A DNA stretch of 64,000 nt from Acetobacter senegalensis (GTDB lineage Bacteria; Pseudomonadota; Alphaproteobacteria; Acetobacterales; Acetobacteraceae). A program made the translations under genes and the position numbers. The DNA is taken from contig NZ_LHZU01000148.1 in NCBI RefSeq assembly GCF_001580995.1, forward strand, positions 62,001-126,000, in the 5' to 3' direction. Below the pieces are notes generated by a model that was given only the letters and a program-made list of their open reading frames with translations, searched no databases and had not been told where the DNA came from. Shown here piece by piece: positions 1 through 7,801 of the stretch; positions within the stretch are counted from its first letter, which is position 1; each line of letters begins with the position of its first letter.

Positions 1-588
1 ATCTTCCGCATGAATGGCCACGCGGCGCAGGCCGGAGCGCAGCACCCGTTCCAGCATATCATCCTCGGACACCAGCAGATTGCCGGTGGAGGACCCCATG
101 AACACCTTGATCCCTGCCGTGCCGGGCAGTTTTTCAAGTTCTCCGCACTGGTCAGCGTTATCGACTGTCGCGCCGACGTAAAAGGCGTGATCACACCACA
201 TGCGGTTTCTGGCGCGGGCCAGCTTGTCCGCTACGGCTTCCGGCGTGGAGGTGGTGGGCTTGGTGTTGGGCATTTCAAATACGCCCGTCACACCCCCCAG
301 CACAGCGGCGCGGCTGCCGGATTCCAGATCTTCGTTTTCCGTGGCGCCGGGTTCCCGAAAATGCACCTGTGTGTCGATCACGCCCGGCAGAATGGTCAGG
401 CCCGTGCAGTCCAGTTCCCGTGCGGCTTTGCCTTGGCCACCAATGGCGGCAATCAGCCCATCGCGCACATAAACATCTGTCACCACGGTTGCGTCTGGCA
501 GCACAACGGAGCCGCCTTTCAGAACCAGATCAAATGAACCGTGCGCCGTTGCGGCGGCGCTGCCGGGCGTGCTGCTGGAGAGGGGCAT
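1..588 (-). CDS. pyrC: Dihydroorotase, 5' part (gene runs off the window)
   Basis: The complement from ATG at 588 stays open to base 1 and gives 196 residues. Dihydroorotase closes N-carbamoyl-aspartate to dihydroorotate in pyrimidine synthesis. The amidohydrolase metal motif is visible as GVIDTQVHFREPG near residues 69-81, where HVHFR is usual, so the first metal-ligand His is replaced by Gln (QVHFR). The following segment GVFEMPNTKPTT is the class I dihydroorotase substrate-loop signature. An N-terminal stretch rich in Ser and Ala precedes the first beta strand. The Gln substitution may mean an inactive PyrC-like paralogue of the kind that partners aspartate carbamoyltransferase, or allantoinase-type divergence. 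The C-terminal half is needed to decide. It lies downstream of gor on the same strand with a 165-base gap. Confidence 0.85.
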   Translation of the reverse strand, partial: MPLSSSTPGSAAATAHGSFDLVLKGGSVVLPDATVVTDVYVRDGLIAAIGGQGKAARELDCTGLTILPGVIDTQVHFREPGATENEDLESGSRAAVLGGVTGVFEMPNTKPTTSTPEAVADKLARARNRMWCDHAFYVGATVDNADQCGELEKLPGTAGIKVFMGSSTGNLLVSEDDMLERVLRSGLRRVAIHAED

Positions 589-753
589 GAAGCTTTAATC
601 CTGTATGCTGGACCTGAAAAAGCGGGGGAATTCGTCAAACCGGAGGCGTGACGGGCTCCGGGCTTCCGTTTTTTCTGGCGGTCGGAGCCCGGAGCGTCAA
701 CGCAAAATACGGCCGATGATGTGTGCTGCCACAAAATACCGTGCTGGTGGAGA

Positions 754-2151
754 TCAGCGGGTAGCCGGGGTTTCCCGCGTGCGGGTGCGCATGGTCACCA
801 GTTCTTCGGCAGAGGTAGGGTGGATGCCAACAGTGCGGTCAAAATCCACCTTCCGCAGTTCGGCGGTCACAGCCACGGCTACGCCCTGCATCATCTCGGC
901 GGCATCATCGCCCAGAATGTGTGCGCCCACTACTTTCTGACTATCCTGATCCACCACCAGCTTCATGACTGTCTTGCGGTCCTTGCGGCCGCTGAGCGTG
1001 TGGCGCATGGGCGTAAAGCGGGTGAAATAGATATCCACGGTGCCATGTTGCGCGGCTTCAGCCTCGCTCAGCCCCACGGATGCCAGCGGTGGTGAAAAGA
1101 ACACCGCCTTGGGCGTGGTGCGCAAGGACCAGGAACGGGGGCGCTCCTTGCCGAACAGCCGGTCGGCCAGATTGTGGCCTTCCGCAATGGCAACCGGGGT
1201 CAGGTTCAGGTGGTCTGTCACATCGCCAATGGCGTAAATGCCGGGTTGGCTGGTCTCACGCTTGCTGTCGACCTTGATGCGTCCGTTCTCCGCCGTTTTC
1301 ACGCCCGTTGTTTCCAGCCCCAGCGAATCGATCTTGGGGCGACGGCCGGTAGCAAGAAACACGCAGTCTGTTTCAATGGTGCGGCCGTTATTCAGCGTGA
1401 CAGTATAGGTGCTGCCATTTTTGCTGATCTGGGTAGGGCTGGCCGGAGCATGCTGGGTAATACCGCGAACATGAATGGCCTCCTTCATGGCGGCGCGCAT
1501 GTCTTCATCAAAGCCGCGCAGGGGCAGTTCATGGCGGTAAACCAGATCTACCTTTGAGCCCAGCCCCGCAAAAATACCCGCAAATTCGATCCCGATATAG
1601 CCGCTGCCCACAATTACCACCCGATCAGGGCGGGCGGGCAGATGGAAGGCTTCATCAGACGTAATGGCGTGTTCGGCCCCCGGAATATCCGGCTTCATGG
1701 GCGTGGAGCCCGTAGCGATGACAATGTGTTTGGCTGTAACCGTGCGTGGCGCTTCAGTCGGGGCGAGCGGTGAGGGCTCAATGCGCACGGTATGGGCGTT
1801 TTCAAAACGGGCATGGCCGGTCAGCAGCGTGATACCTGCCTTTTCCAGCATGGACACGTAAATGCCGTTCAGGCGCGTAATTTCCTGATCTTTGGCGGCA
1901 ATCAGTTTTGCCCAGTCATGCGTGCCGCGGGTGCTGTTCCAGCCAAAGGCATGGCTGTCTTCCACCATGTCCCCATATTCGCTGGCTTGAACCATCAGCT
2001 TTTTGGGCACGCAGCCCAGATTGACGCAGGTACCGCCCCAGTGGCGGCTTTCTACCACCGCCACACGGGCGCCATGCCCAGCCGCGATTCGGGCACAGCG
2101 TACGCCGCCGGAGCCTGCGCCTATGACTAGAAGATCAAACTCATGCGTCAT
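754..2151 (-). CDS. gor: Glutathione-disulfide reductase
   Basis: 465 residues, the usual length for class I flavin disulfide reductases. It reduces oxidised glutathione with NADPH in the cytoplasm. The FAD-binding motif GAGSGG is at 11-16, the redox disulfide CVNLGC at 42-47, the NADPH-binding motif GSGYIG at 182-187 followed by arginines at 206 and 212 that suit NADPH rather than NADH, and the dimer-interface catalytic motif HPTSAEE at 444-450. The CVNLGC spacing and HPT segment fit glutathione reductase better than lipoamide dehydrogenase or mercuric reductase. It lies 50 bases downstream of the ferredoxin-NADP reductase gene on the same strand, so the two NADPH-linked redox genes may share a transcript. 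Confidence 0.93.
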   Translation of the reverse strand: MTHEFDLLVIGAGSGGVRCARIAAGHGARVAVVESRHWGGTCVNLGCVPKKLMVQASEYGDMVEDSHAFGWNSTRGTHDWAKLIAAKDQEITRLNGIYVSMLEKAGITLLTGHARFENAHTVRIEPSPLAPTEAPRTVTAKHIVIATGSTPMKPDIPGAEHAITSDEAFHLPARPDRVVIVGSGYIGIEFAGIFAGLGSKVDLVYRHELPLRGFDEDMRAAMKEAIHVRGITQHAPASPTQISKNGSTYTVTLNNGRTIETDCVFLATGRRPKIDSLGLETTGVKTAENGRIKVDSKRETSQPGIYAIGDVTDHLNLTPVAIAEGHNLADRLFGKERPRSWSLRTTPKAVFFSPPLASVGLSEAEAAQHGTVDIYFTRFTPMRHTLSGRKDRKTVMKLVVDQDSQKVVGAHILGDDAAEMMQGVAVAVTAELRKVDFDRTVGIHPTSAEELVTMRTRTRETPATR

Positions 2152-2201
2152 TGGCGCAGGCTCCTTGTGCCGGGAATGGAAAACGGGATTGCAGAGACCC
2201 C

Positions 2202-3116
2202 TTAGCGTCCTGCGAAGGCTTTTTCCACCACGTAGGAGCCAGGGTTGGACATATTGCCTTCATCAAACCCGCGGGCCTGCAGCAGGGCTTCCGTATCAGC
2301 CAGCATTTCCGGAGAACCGCAGATCATCACGCGGTCATGCTCGGGGTCCAGTTCCGGAATGTTCAGATCACTGAAGATCTTGCCGGTTTCAATCAGCTTG
2401 GTGATGCGGTCGGTCACGGCAAATTCTTCACGCGTCACGGCCGGGTAATACAGCAGCTTGCCAGAGATATCCTCGCCCAGGAATTCGTGTTCCGGCAGTT
2501 CATGGCGAATGTGGTTGGCATAGGCCAACTCGCCGGAAATACGCACCGTGTGGCTGAGGATGACGTGATCATAGCGTTCATAGCAGGCCGGATCCTTGAT
2601 CAGGCTCATGAACGGTGCCAGCCCCGTGCCGGTGGACAGGAAATACAGGTTCCGGCCCGGACGCAGGTTATCCAGAATCAGGGTGCCGGTCGGCTTGCGG
2701 CCAATCAGAACCGTATCGCCTACCTTCACATGGCGCAGGCGGGAGGTCAGCGGACCATCCGGCACGGCAATGGAGAGGAACTCCAGTTCATCTTCATAGT
2801 TAGGAGAAGCCAGGGAATAGGCGCGCAGCAGCGGTTTTTCGTTCAGTTCAATGCCGATCATGGCGAACTGGCCGTTTTCAAACCGCAGGCCGGGGTCACG
2901 GGTGGTCGTGAAGCTGAACAGACGGTCTGTCCAGTGATGGACTGTCAGCACCTTGGCGGGATACAGGTGCCCGTATTCCTTGGTGGGCGGCGCAAGATGC
3001 CACATACCGTCCTGTCCATCCACGGGCAGAAGGCCGGTGGGCACTTCCGAGGCGGACATTTTGGGCAGGATATCGGAAAAGGTTCCGGTCAGCTTTTCTG
3101 GCATGGTTTCAGACAT
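2202..3116 (-). CDS. fpr: Ferredoxin/flavodoxin--NADP(+) reductase
   Basis: 304 residues from the ATG at 3116 (MSETMPEKL); an in-frame extension to 3254 has no convincing start. FAD is bound by the RAYSLASP motif at 98-105 and NADP by GTGLAP at 163-168. The protein ends SYVVEKAFAGR, close to the bacterial subclass I C-terminus that stacks on the flavin. The enzyme passes electrons between NADPH and ferredoxin or flavodoxin, for example for Fe-S assembly or stress defence. Family members are usually about 258-275 residues, so the roughly 45 residues before the FAD domain are an extension, and a later start cannot be excluded. It is followed by gor on the same strand. Confidence 0.9.
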   Translation of the reverse strand: MSETMPEKLTGTFSDILPKMSASEVPTGLLPVDGQDGMWHLAPPTKEYGHLYPAKVLTVHHWTDRLFSFTTTRDPGLRFENGQFAMIGIELNEKPLLRAYSLASPNYEDELEFLSIAVPDGPLTSRLRHVKVGDTVLIGRKPTGTLILDNLRPGRNLYFLSTGTGLAPFMSLIKDPACYERYDHVILSHTVRISGELAYANHIRHELPEHEFLGEDISGKLLYYPAVTREEFAVTDRITKLIETGKIFSDLNIPELDPEHDRVMICGSPEMLADTEALLQARGFDEGNMSNPGSYVVEKAFAGR

Positions 3117-3543
3117 GGGCCGCTTTATACTCCGCTTGCAGCAGATCGAGAGAATGCCCCTCATTGCCCCGTTGGTTCTGGTCTCACTCCTGAACGGCAC
3201 AAAGGCGTATTTTCGGGGCGTGTTTTCTAGTCGTGGCGGCGTTTCTAAGGGCACAGAAGGCCAGATGCCAGCGTAAATTCATCATCCACCTTGTTCTTTT
3301 ACGACACGCTGAGAGCCTATTTTCTTTTGAAACAAAGAGTTAGCATGCAAACAATGCACTGAGACCATACGTGAGATGCCATGGGCGAGACTCCGGGTTT
3401 CGCCTGCATCATGACAAGGTGGGGCGTGAATCTTTCATTGTGCGCCTCGGGCGGGGTGTTTGGGCCGCCGCCGGATGTGACGCCACCATGAAATACGGCA
3501 GTCTTTGCCCTGTGGGGCATTGTTCCGGTGCGCAGGACGGGGC
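3117..3543. other. Intergenic region, divergent genes
   Basis: About 430 bases between the start of fpr (minus) and the helicase start (plus). It should carry both promoters. Open frames here overlap each other in several phases and have no recognisable protein content. No RNA gene or clear palindrome was seen. Confidence 0.5.
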
Positions 3544-5916
3544 ATGAGTAGAGGCATGACGTCAGAACCTTTTGCCTCCCCCGCGCGTGAGGCGTTTGTC
3601 CATGTTGCAGCCCGAACCGGGCTGGACGTTGAGCCCAAGGAAGAGCAGGAGGTTCTGCGCCGTGTTGCGCGCGCACTTGAACCCGGTGCACGGGATATTC
3701 CGGATGAGACATTCCGCACCATTCTGTGCACGGTGCGGCGCAAGAAGCGTATTTCCCGGCTGGTGGACCTTACCCGCCGCAGCGGGCGCATCTGGGTCAC
3801 GCGGGACGAGATCGAACAGGCTGTTGCCACCATAACCGAGCCCGAAGCCGGAGATACGGAGCTGGAGCGCGCTCTGGCTCCGGTAGCGGAAGAACGGCTG
3901 CGGTCCTACGCCAAAACACCCAAGGCTGTGTTTGAGGCCGTGCAGGCAGACCTGCTGGATACGGGGCGCGTGCTCTCTCCCGGTCAGACAGACCTTCTGC
4001 TTATGGCCATTGCCGTGGCCTTCGGCCTGCCGGAGGGCGATCCTTTTCTGGATACAGCCCGGCAGGAGGAAGCCCAGCGCCAGAAAGTGGCGCATACCAT
4101 TGAACGCACGGCGCAGGAAAAACGACAAAAGGAAGAGCAACGCCTTCAGGCGTGGGAAGAAAGCCTTGTTCCCTTCAAGGACGTTCCGCGGATTCTGCGC
4201 TGCTCGCACAAGGAAGCACTTCGCTGGATTGCCGAGAACCGGCTGCCCGTGGCCCGAAAGGTGCGCGAATCGGGCGGGCGGGAACGGTGGGAGTTTGATC
4301 CGGCTGAACTTGTGGCCCTGCGGGACAAACTGGTTGAATGGCGTATTGGCACCGGCACGCCTGCACCCGGCAGCCCCCGTGTGCAGGCCGATATGGGGCG
4401 CAAGGTGGCCAACTCGGTCATTGCACGGGTGGCGGCCCTTGATCGGTATGCCGCGCATTTTCGCACGGCCCGCGCGCTCAACCGTCGCATTACGTTGGTC
4501 ACCGGCCCAACCAACAGCGGCAAATCCTACACCGCGTTGAATGCGCTGGCGCAGGCTGAAAGTGGTCTGGCGCTCGCCCCCCTCCGGTTGCTGGCGCATG
4601 AGTTCCGGGAGGCATTGGCCTCACGCGGCGTAGAAGCCTCTCTCGCCACCGGTGAGGAACGCATTATCGTGCCGGACAGCCGTCATCTGGCGGCCACGGT
4701 GGAAATGTGCCCGTTCTACAATCCCGTTGATGTTGCTGTGATTGATGAAGCCCAGATGCTGTTTGATACAGATCGGGGTGCTGCATGGACGGCTGCCATC
4801 ATGGGGGCTCCGGCCCGTCATCTGTATGTGCTGGGCGCGCCAGACTGTATTCCCATGGTGCGGCGCATTGCCGAACTGTGTGGAGACCCGCTGGATGAAA
4901 TCTCGCTGGAACGGAAAAGTCCGCTCCGGGCAGCGGCTCAGCCTGTCAAACTGACCGATCTTACAACAGGTGACGCGCTGATTGCGTTTTCTCGCCGGGA
5001 AGTGCTGGATCTGCGGGCCGCCCTGATGCAGCACGGGCGGCGTGTGGCAGTGGTGTATGGGGCACTCAGCCCGGAAGTGCGCCGTGCAGAGGCCCAGCGG
5101 TTCAATTCTGGCGCGGCCGATATCCTGATAGCTACAGATGCCATTGGCATGGGGCTGAATCTGTCCATCAAGCGGGTGGTGTTTGCCGCCCTGAAAAAAT
5201 TTGATGGCAAGCAGACGCGTGATCTTACGGTGCAGGAAGTCAAGCAGATTGGCGGGCGTGCGGGCCGGTATGGCAAGCATGAAGTTGGCACTGTGGCGGT
5301 CTTGGCTGGTGCGGGCAGCCCGTCCTTTATTCGCCGCCAACTGGAAGCGGATGCGGAACTGCCAGAAGATTTACGTCCCTTTGTGCAGCCGGACGCCGAT
5401 ATTGTGCGGGCGGTTGCGACCGAAATCGGGTCAGAAAGCCTGTATGGCGTGTTGTCCCGTATTCATAGGGCCGTTCTGCGCAAGGATGATCCCAATTACC
5501 GGCTGGCGGATATGGAACAGGCCTTTGCTATCGCTTCGGCGCTGGAAGGGGTCGACGGGCTGGATCTGACAACCCGCTGGTCTTACGCCATGTGCCCGGT
5601 GGATGATCGGGACAACGGGATTCGTCGTCTGGTGGGCTGGGCAGCCGACCATGCAGCGGGCCGGCGTGTGCTGCCACCGGGCACGGGCCGCCTTCCACCG
5701 AGTGAACGGGCCAGCCGCGAAGAACTGGAACGTGCGGAAAAACGGCATAAGCGGCTGGTGGCATGGCGTTGGCTGGCGCTGCGCTTTCCGGAGTTTTATC
5801 CGGACCGGGAAGAAGCCGAAGACACGACTCGTAAACTGAATGACTGGATTGAAAGCGTGCTCCGCCAGCAGAGCCGCACCCGCACCACGGCGGGCTCTCG
5901 CCGTGGGCACGGATAA
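3544..5916 (+). CDS. SUV3-like ATP-dependent RNA helicase
   Basis: 790 residues from ATG 3544, chosen because GGACGGGG stands just upstream; ATG 3556 is an alternative. Superfamily 2 motifs are clear: Walker A GPTNSGKS at 321, the Walker B variant VIDEAQ at 399, and motif VI QIGGRAGRYG at 568. This set resembles mitochondrial SUV3, which unwinds RNA in the degradosome, and its alphaproteobacterial relatives. The first 300 residues are not helicase. They include a charged coiled-coil-like stretch (about 180-205) and a winged-helix or excisionase-like segment from about 211 to 256 (FKDVPRILRCSHKEALRWI), which suggests nucleic-acid binding. The substrate is unknown. A long ORF on the other strand over 3562-4599 is a shadow of this GC-rich gene. 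Confidence 0.88.
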   Translation: MSRGMTSEPFASPAREAFVHVAARTGLDVEPKEEQEVLRRVARALEPGARDIPDETFRTILCTVRRKKRISRLVDLTRRSGRIWVTRDEIEQAVATITEPEAGDTELERALAPVAEERLRSYAKTPKAVFEAVQADLLDTGRVLSPGQTDLLLMAIAVAFGLPEGDPFLDTARQEEAQRQKVAHTIERTAQEKRQKEEQRLQAWEESLVPFKDVPRILRCSHKEALRWIAENRLPVARKVRESGGRERWEFDPAELVALRDKLVEWRIGTGTPAPGSPRVQADMGRKVANSVIARVAALDRYAAHFRTARALNRRITLVTGPTNSGKSYTALNALAQAESGLALAPLRLLAHEFREALASRGVEASLATGEERIIVPDSRHLAATVEMCPFYNPVDVAVIDEAQMLFDTDRGAAWTAAIMGAPARHLYVLGAPDCIPMVRRIAELCGDPLDEISLERKSPLRAAAQPVKLTDLTTGDALIAFSRREVLDLRAALMQHGRRVAVVYGALSPEVRRAEAQRFNSGAADILIATDAIGMGLNLSIKRVVFAALKKFDGKQTRDLTVQEVKQIGGRAGRYGKHEVGTVAVLAGAGSPSFIRRQLEADAELPEDLRPFVQPDADIVRAVATEIGSESLYGVLSRIHRAVLRKDDPNYRLADMEQAFAIASALEGVDGLDLTTRWSYAMCPVDDRDNGIRRLVGWAADHAAGRRVLPPGTGRLPPSERASREELERAEKRHKRLVAWRWLALRFPEFYPDREEAEDTTRKLNDWIESVLRQQSRTRTTAGSRRGHG

Positions 5917-5964
5917 CAGGGCTTTTTCTGACCGGGCCTGTTAAGCTGCTTCCGGGTGTGGGCT

Positions 5965-6915
5965 TTACCAGCCCAGCCCGGTCAGCCGTTCAGACACATC
6001 CCACAGCCGTTCCGCTGTGCTGGCTTTCAGGGCTTCAGGTGGCACATGGGCCGGGCCGGGTAGCCCCCGGCGCTCTGCGCGTCCCTGAGGGCCGTAATAG
6101 TCTCCATCCCGGGCGGCAGGGGAGAGCGCGGCGTAAAGCAGGGGTTCAGCCCCTCGCGCAGCGGACTGGCCCATTATCCGCAATACGACTCCGCCCAATG
6201 TTTCTTCTACCTTGCCAATGGGGCCCGGCAGGGCGGAGGCAGGACCATTGGCAACAATGGAAGTGGAAGACCATCCCGGATGTGCTGCGCGGGAGTGGAG
6301 CTTCCATCCAGCGTCTCCTGCACGTCGGGCCAGCTCACGCGCAAAAAGCAGATTAGCCAGTTTGCTCTGCTGATAGGCTCCAAACGGGCTGTAGCGGTGG
6401 CGGAACTGGAGATCATCAAAATGGATGGAGCCTTTGCAGGCTGCCAGACTGGCCACAGTCACCACAACACCACCGCCTGCCGCCGCTTCCAGCAAGGGGC
6501 GCAGATGATAGGTCAACGCAAAATGGCCAAGATGATTGGTGCCGAACTGGAGTTCAAACCCGTCCTGGGTTTCCTTCCGGCGGGCAGGCGCCATGACACC
6601 AGCATTATTGATAAGAAAATCCAGCCGGTTGGTATGATGCGCAACAACTGCCGCGCAGGCGGCAACAGACTCAAGGGACGTAAGATCCAGCGTCAGCAGG
6701 TCTACTTCTGCGGTGGGGCAACGGGTCTTCAGGTTTTCCACCGCCACAAGCCCGCGTGCATTGTTGCGCACCGGCAGCAGCAGGCGTGCCCCCCGCATGG
6801 CCAGCCCGCAAGCCGTTTCAAACCCCAGCCCGCTGTTGGCGCCCGTTACCAGTGCAACTTTTCCCTGCAAGCTGGGCTGCTTGGCCGTTACGGCCCACTC
6901 GTGTCGTCCAATCAT
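5965..6915 (-). CDS. SDR family oxidoreductase (retinol-dehydrogenase-like)
   Basis: 316 residues. A Rossmann-fold short-chain dehydrogenase/reductase with the cofactor motif TGANSGLG near residues 24-31, the structural NNAGVMAP motif, and the catalytic pair in YQQSKLANLLF. The overall pattern (TGANSGLG, then YQQSK) is that of the retinol dehydrogenase/WW-oxidoreductase-like branch, which usually uses NADP(H). The substrate cannot be read from sequence. Its ATG overlaps the stop codon of the upstream dedA-like gene as ATGA, which points to translational coupling and one transcript. It converges with the helicase gene, with 48 bases between the two stops. Confidence 0.85.
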   Translation of the reverse strand: MIGRHEWAVTAKQPSLQGKVALVTGANSGLGFETACGLAMRGARLLLPVRNNARGLVAVENLKTRCPTAEVDLLTLDLTSLESVAACAAVVAHHTNRLDFLINNAGVMAPARRKETQDGFELQFGTNHLGHFALTYHLRPLLEAAAGGGVVVTVASLAACKGSIHFDDLQFRHRYSPFGAYQQSKLANLLFARELARRAGDAGWKLHSRAAHPGWSSTSIVANGPASALPGPIGKVEETLGGVVLRIMGQSAARGAEPLLYAALSPAARDGDYYGPQGRAERRGLPGPAHVPPEALKASTAERLWDVSERLTGLGW

Positions 6916-7514
6916 GAAGGGATAATCCGTAACCGTTCGTCATTTTCCGCAGCTTTCAAGGCTTCCTCCGTCAGGCGTTTCTCGTTGCGTTTCAGGAAAA
7001 GGAATGACGCGGTAATAATGATGATGGCGCAAACGCCGAACCCGATGCCCACCGGGCCAGACAGCTTGAGCACCTCATTCCCCAGCATATAGGTGCAAAA
7101 GGCGTATCCTCCTGCCCAGCATATGCCACCTAACGCATTGTGCCATAAAAACGTGTGCCACGGCATATGGTTCGCCCCGGCCAGCAGCGCCACAAACATG
7201 CGCAGAACCGCAATAAACCGGCCAAAAAACACCACTGATCCGCCATGCTTCAAAAACACATAGCGGCCCAGCAACAAACGCTCAGGTGTCAGCCCGATCT
7301 TGGGGCCGTATTTCTGCAACAGTTTCAGCCCCAGCGCACGGCCCAGCAGATACCCGAAATTGTCACCCATGATGGCACCTGTCACGGCGGCGATAATAAC
7401 GCCCGTAATGTGCAGCTTGTGGGTTGTGGCGCAGAATAAAGCAGCGGTGATGATCAGGCTTTCCGCTGGCAGGGGCAGGCCCATGCTTTCCAGCATCACC
7501 ACCACGCCAACCAC
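6912..7514 (-). CDS. DedA family membrane protein, 5' end uncertain
   Basis: A multi-pass inner-membrane protein of the DedA/SNARE-associated family, related to undecaprenyl-phosphate and lipid flippases. The family signatures are visible: ESMGLPLPAES near the N-terminus, GAIMGDNFGYLLGRALG in the middle, and FFGRFIAVLRMFVALLAG, including the conserved FxGRF(I/V)xxxR. The boundary given starts at a GTG inside the first membrane segment. However, the same frame stays open upstream to about 7593 and encodes a typical DedA N-terminus (SLQHLDGLFSQYGYAVVG) without any start codon. A good ATG at 7600 is one base out of frame (see findings). Its stop overlaps the SDR start. Confidence 0.8.
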   Translation of the reverse strand: MVGVVVMLESMGLPLPAESLIITAALFCATTHKLHITGVIIAAVTGAIMGDNFGYLLGRALGLKLLQKYGPKIGLTPERLLLGRYVFLKHGGSVVFFGRFIAVLRMFVALLAGANHMPWHTFLWHNALGGICWAGGYAFCTYMLGNEVLKLSGPVGIGFGVCAIIIITASFLFLKRNEKRLTEEALKAAENDERLRIIPS

Positions 7515-7801
7515 GGCATAACCGTATTGGGAGAACAGGCCATCCAGATGCTGGAGCGAAAAGTAGGATTCAAGAGTGTGTAGCAGGACGGGTTATCCAT
7601 TTCTGGCAGATCGGGTGTCACAGGCAGGAACAGTGTTGGGTGCGGGGTGTCAAGTCTGTCTGCGGGCGGAGGGTGAGCAATCATGCTGGGCTGCACCGCT
7701 GGAGATATGAGGGAAAAACCCTATCATGGTGAAAAGAGCATCTGCATGCGCCGGGTTGCGTTGGGCGCGTGCGTTATTGTTTTCTGGTCAAGGAGCCCCT
7801 G

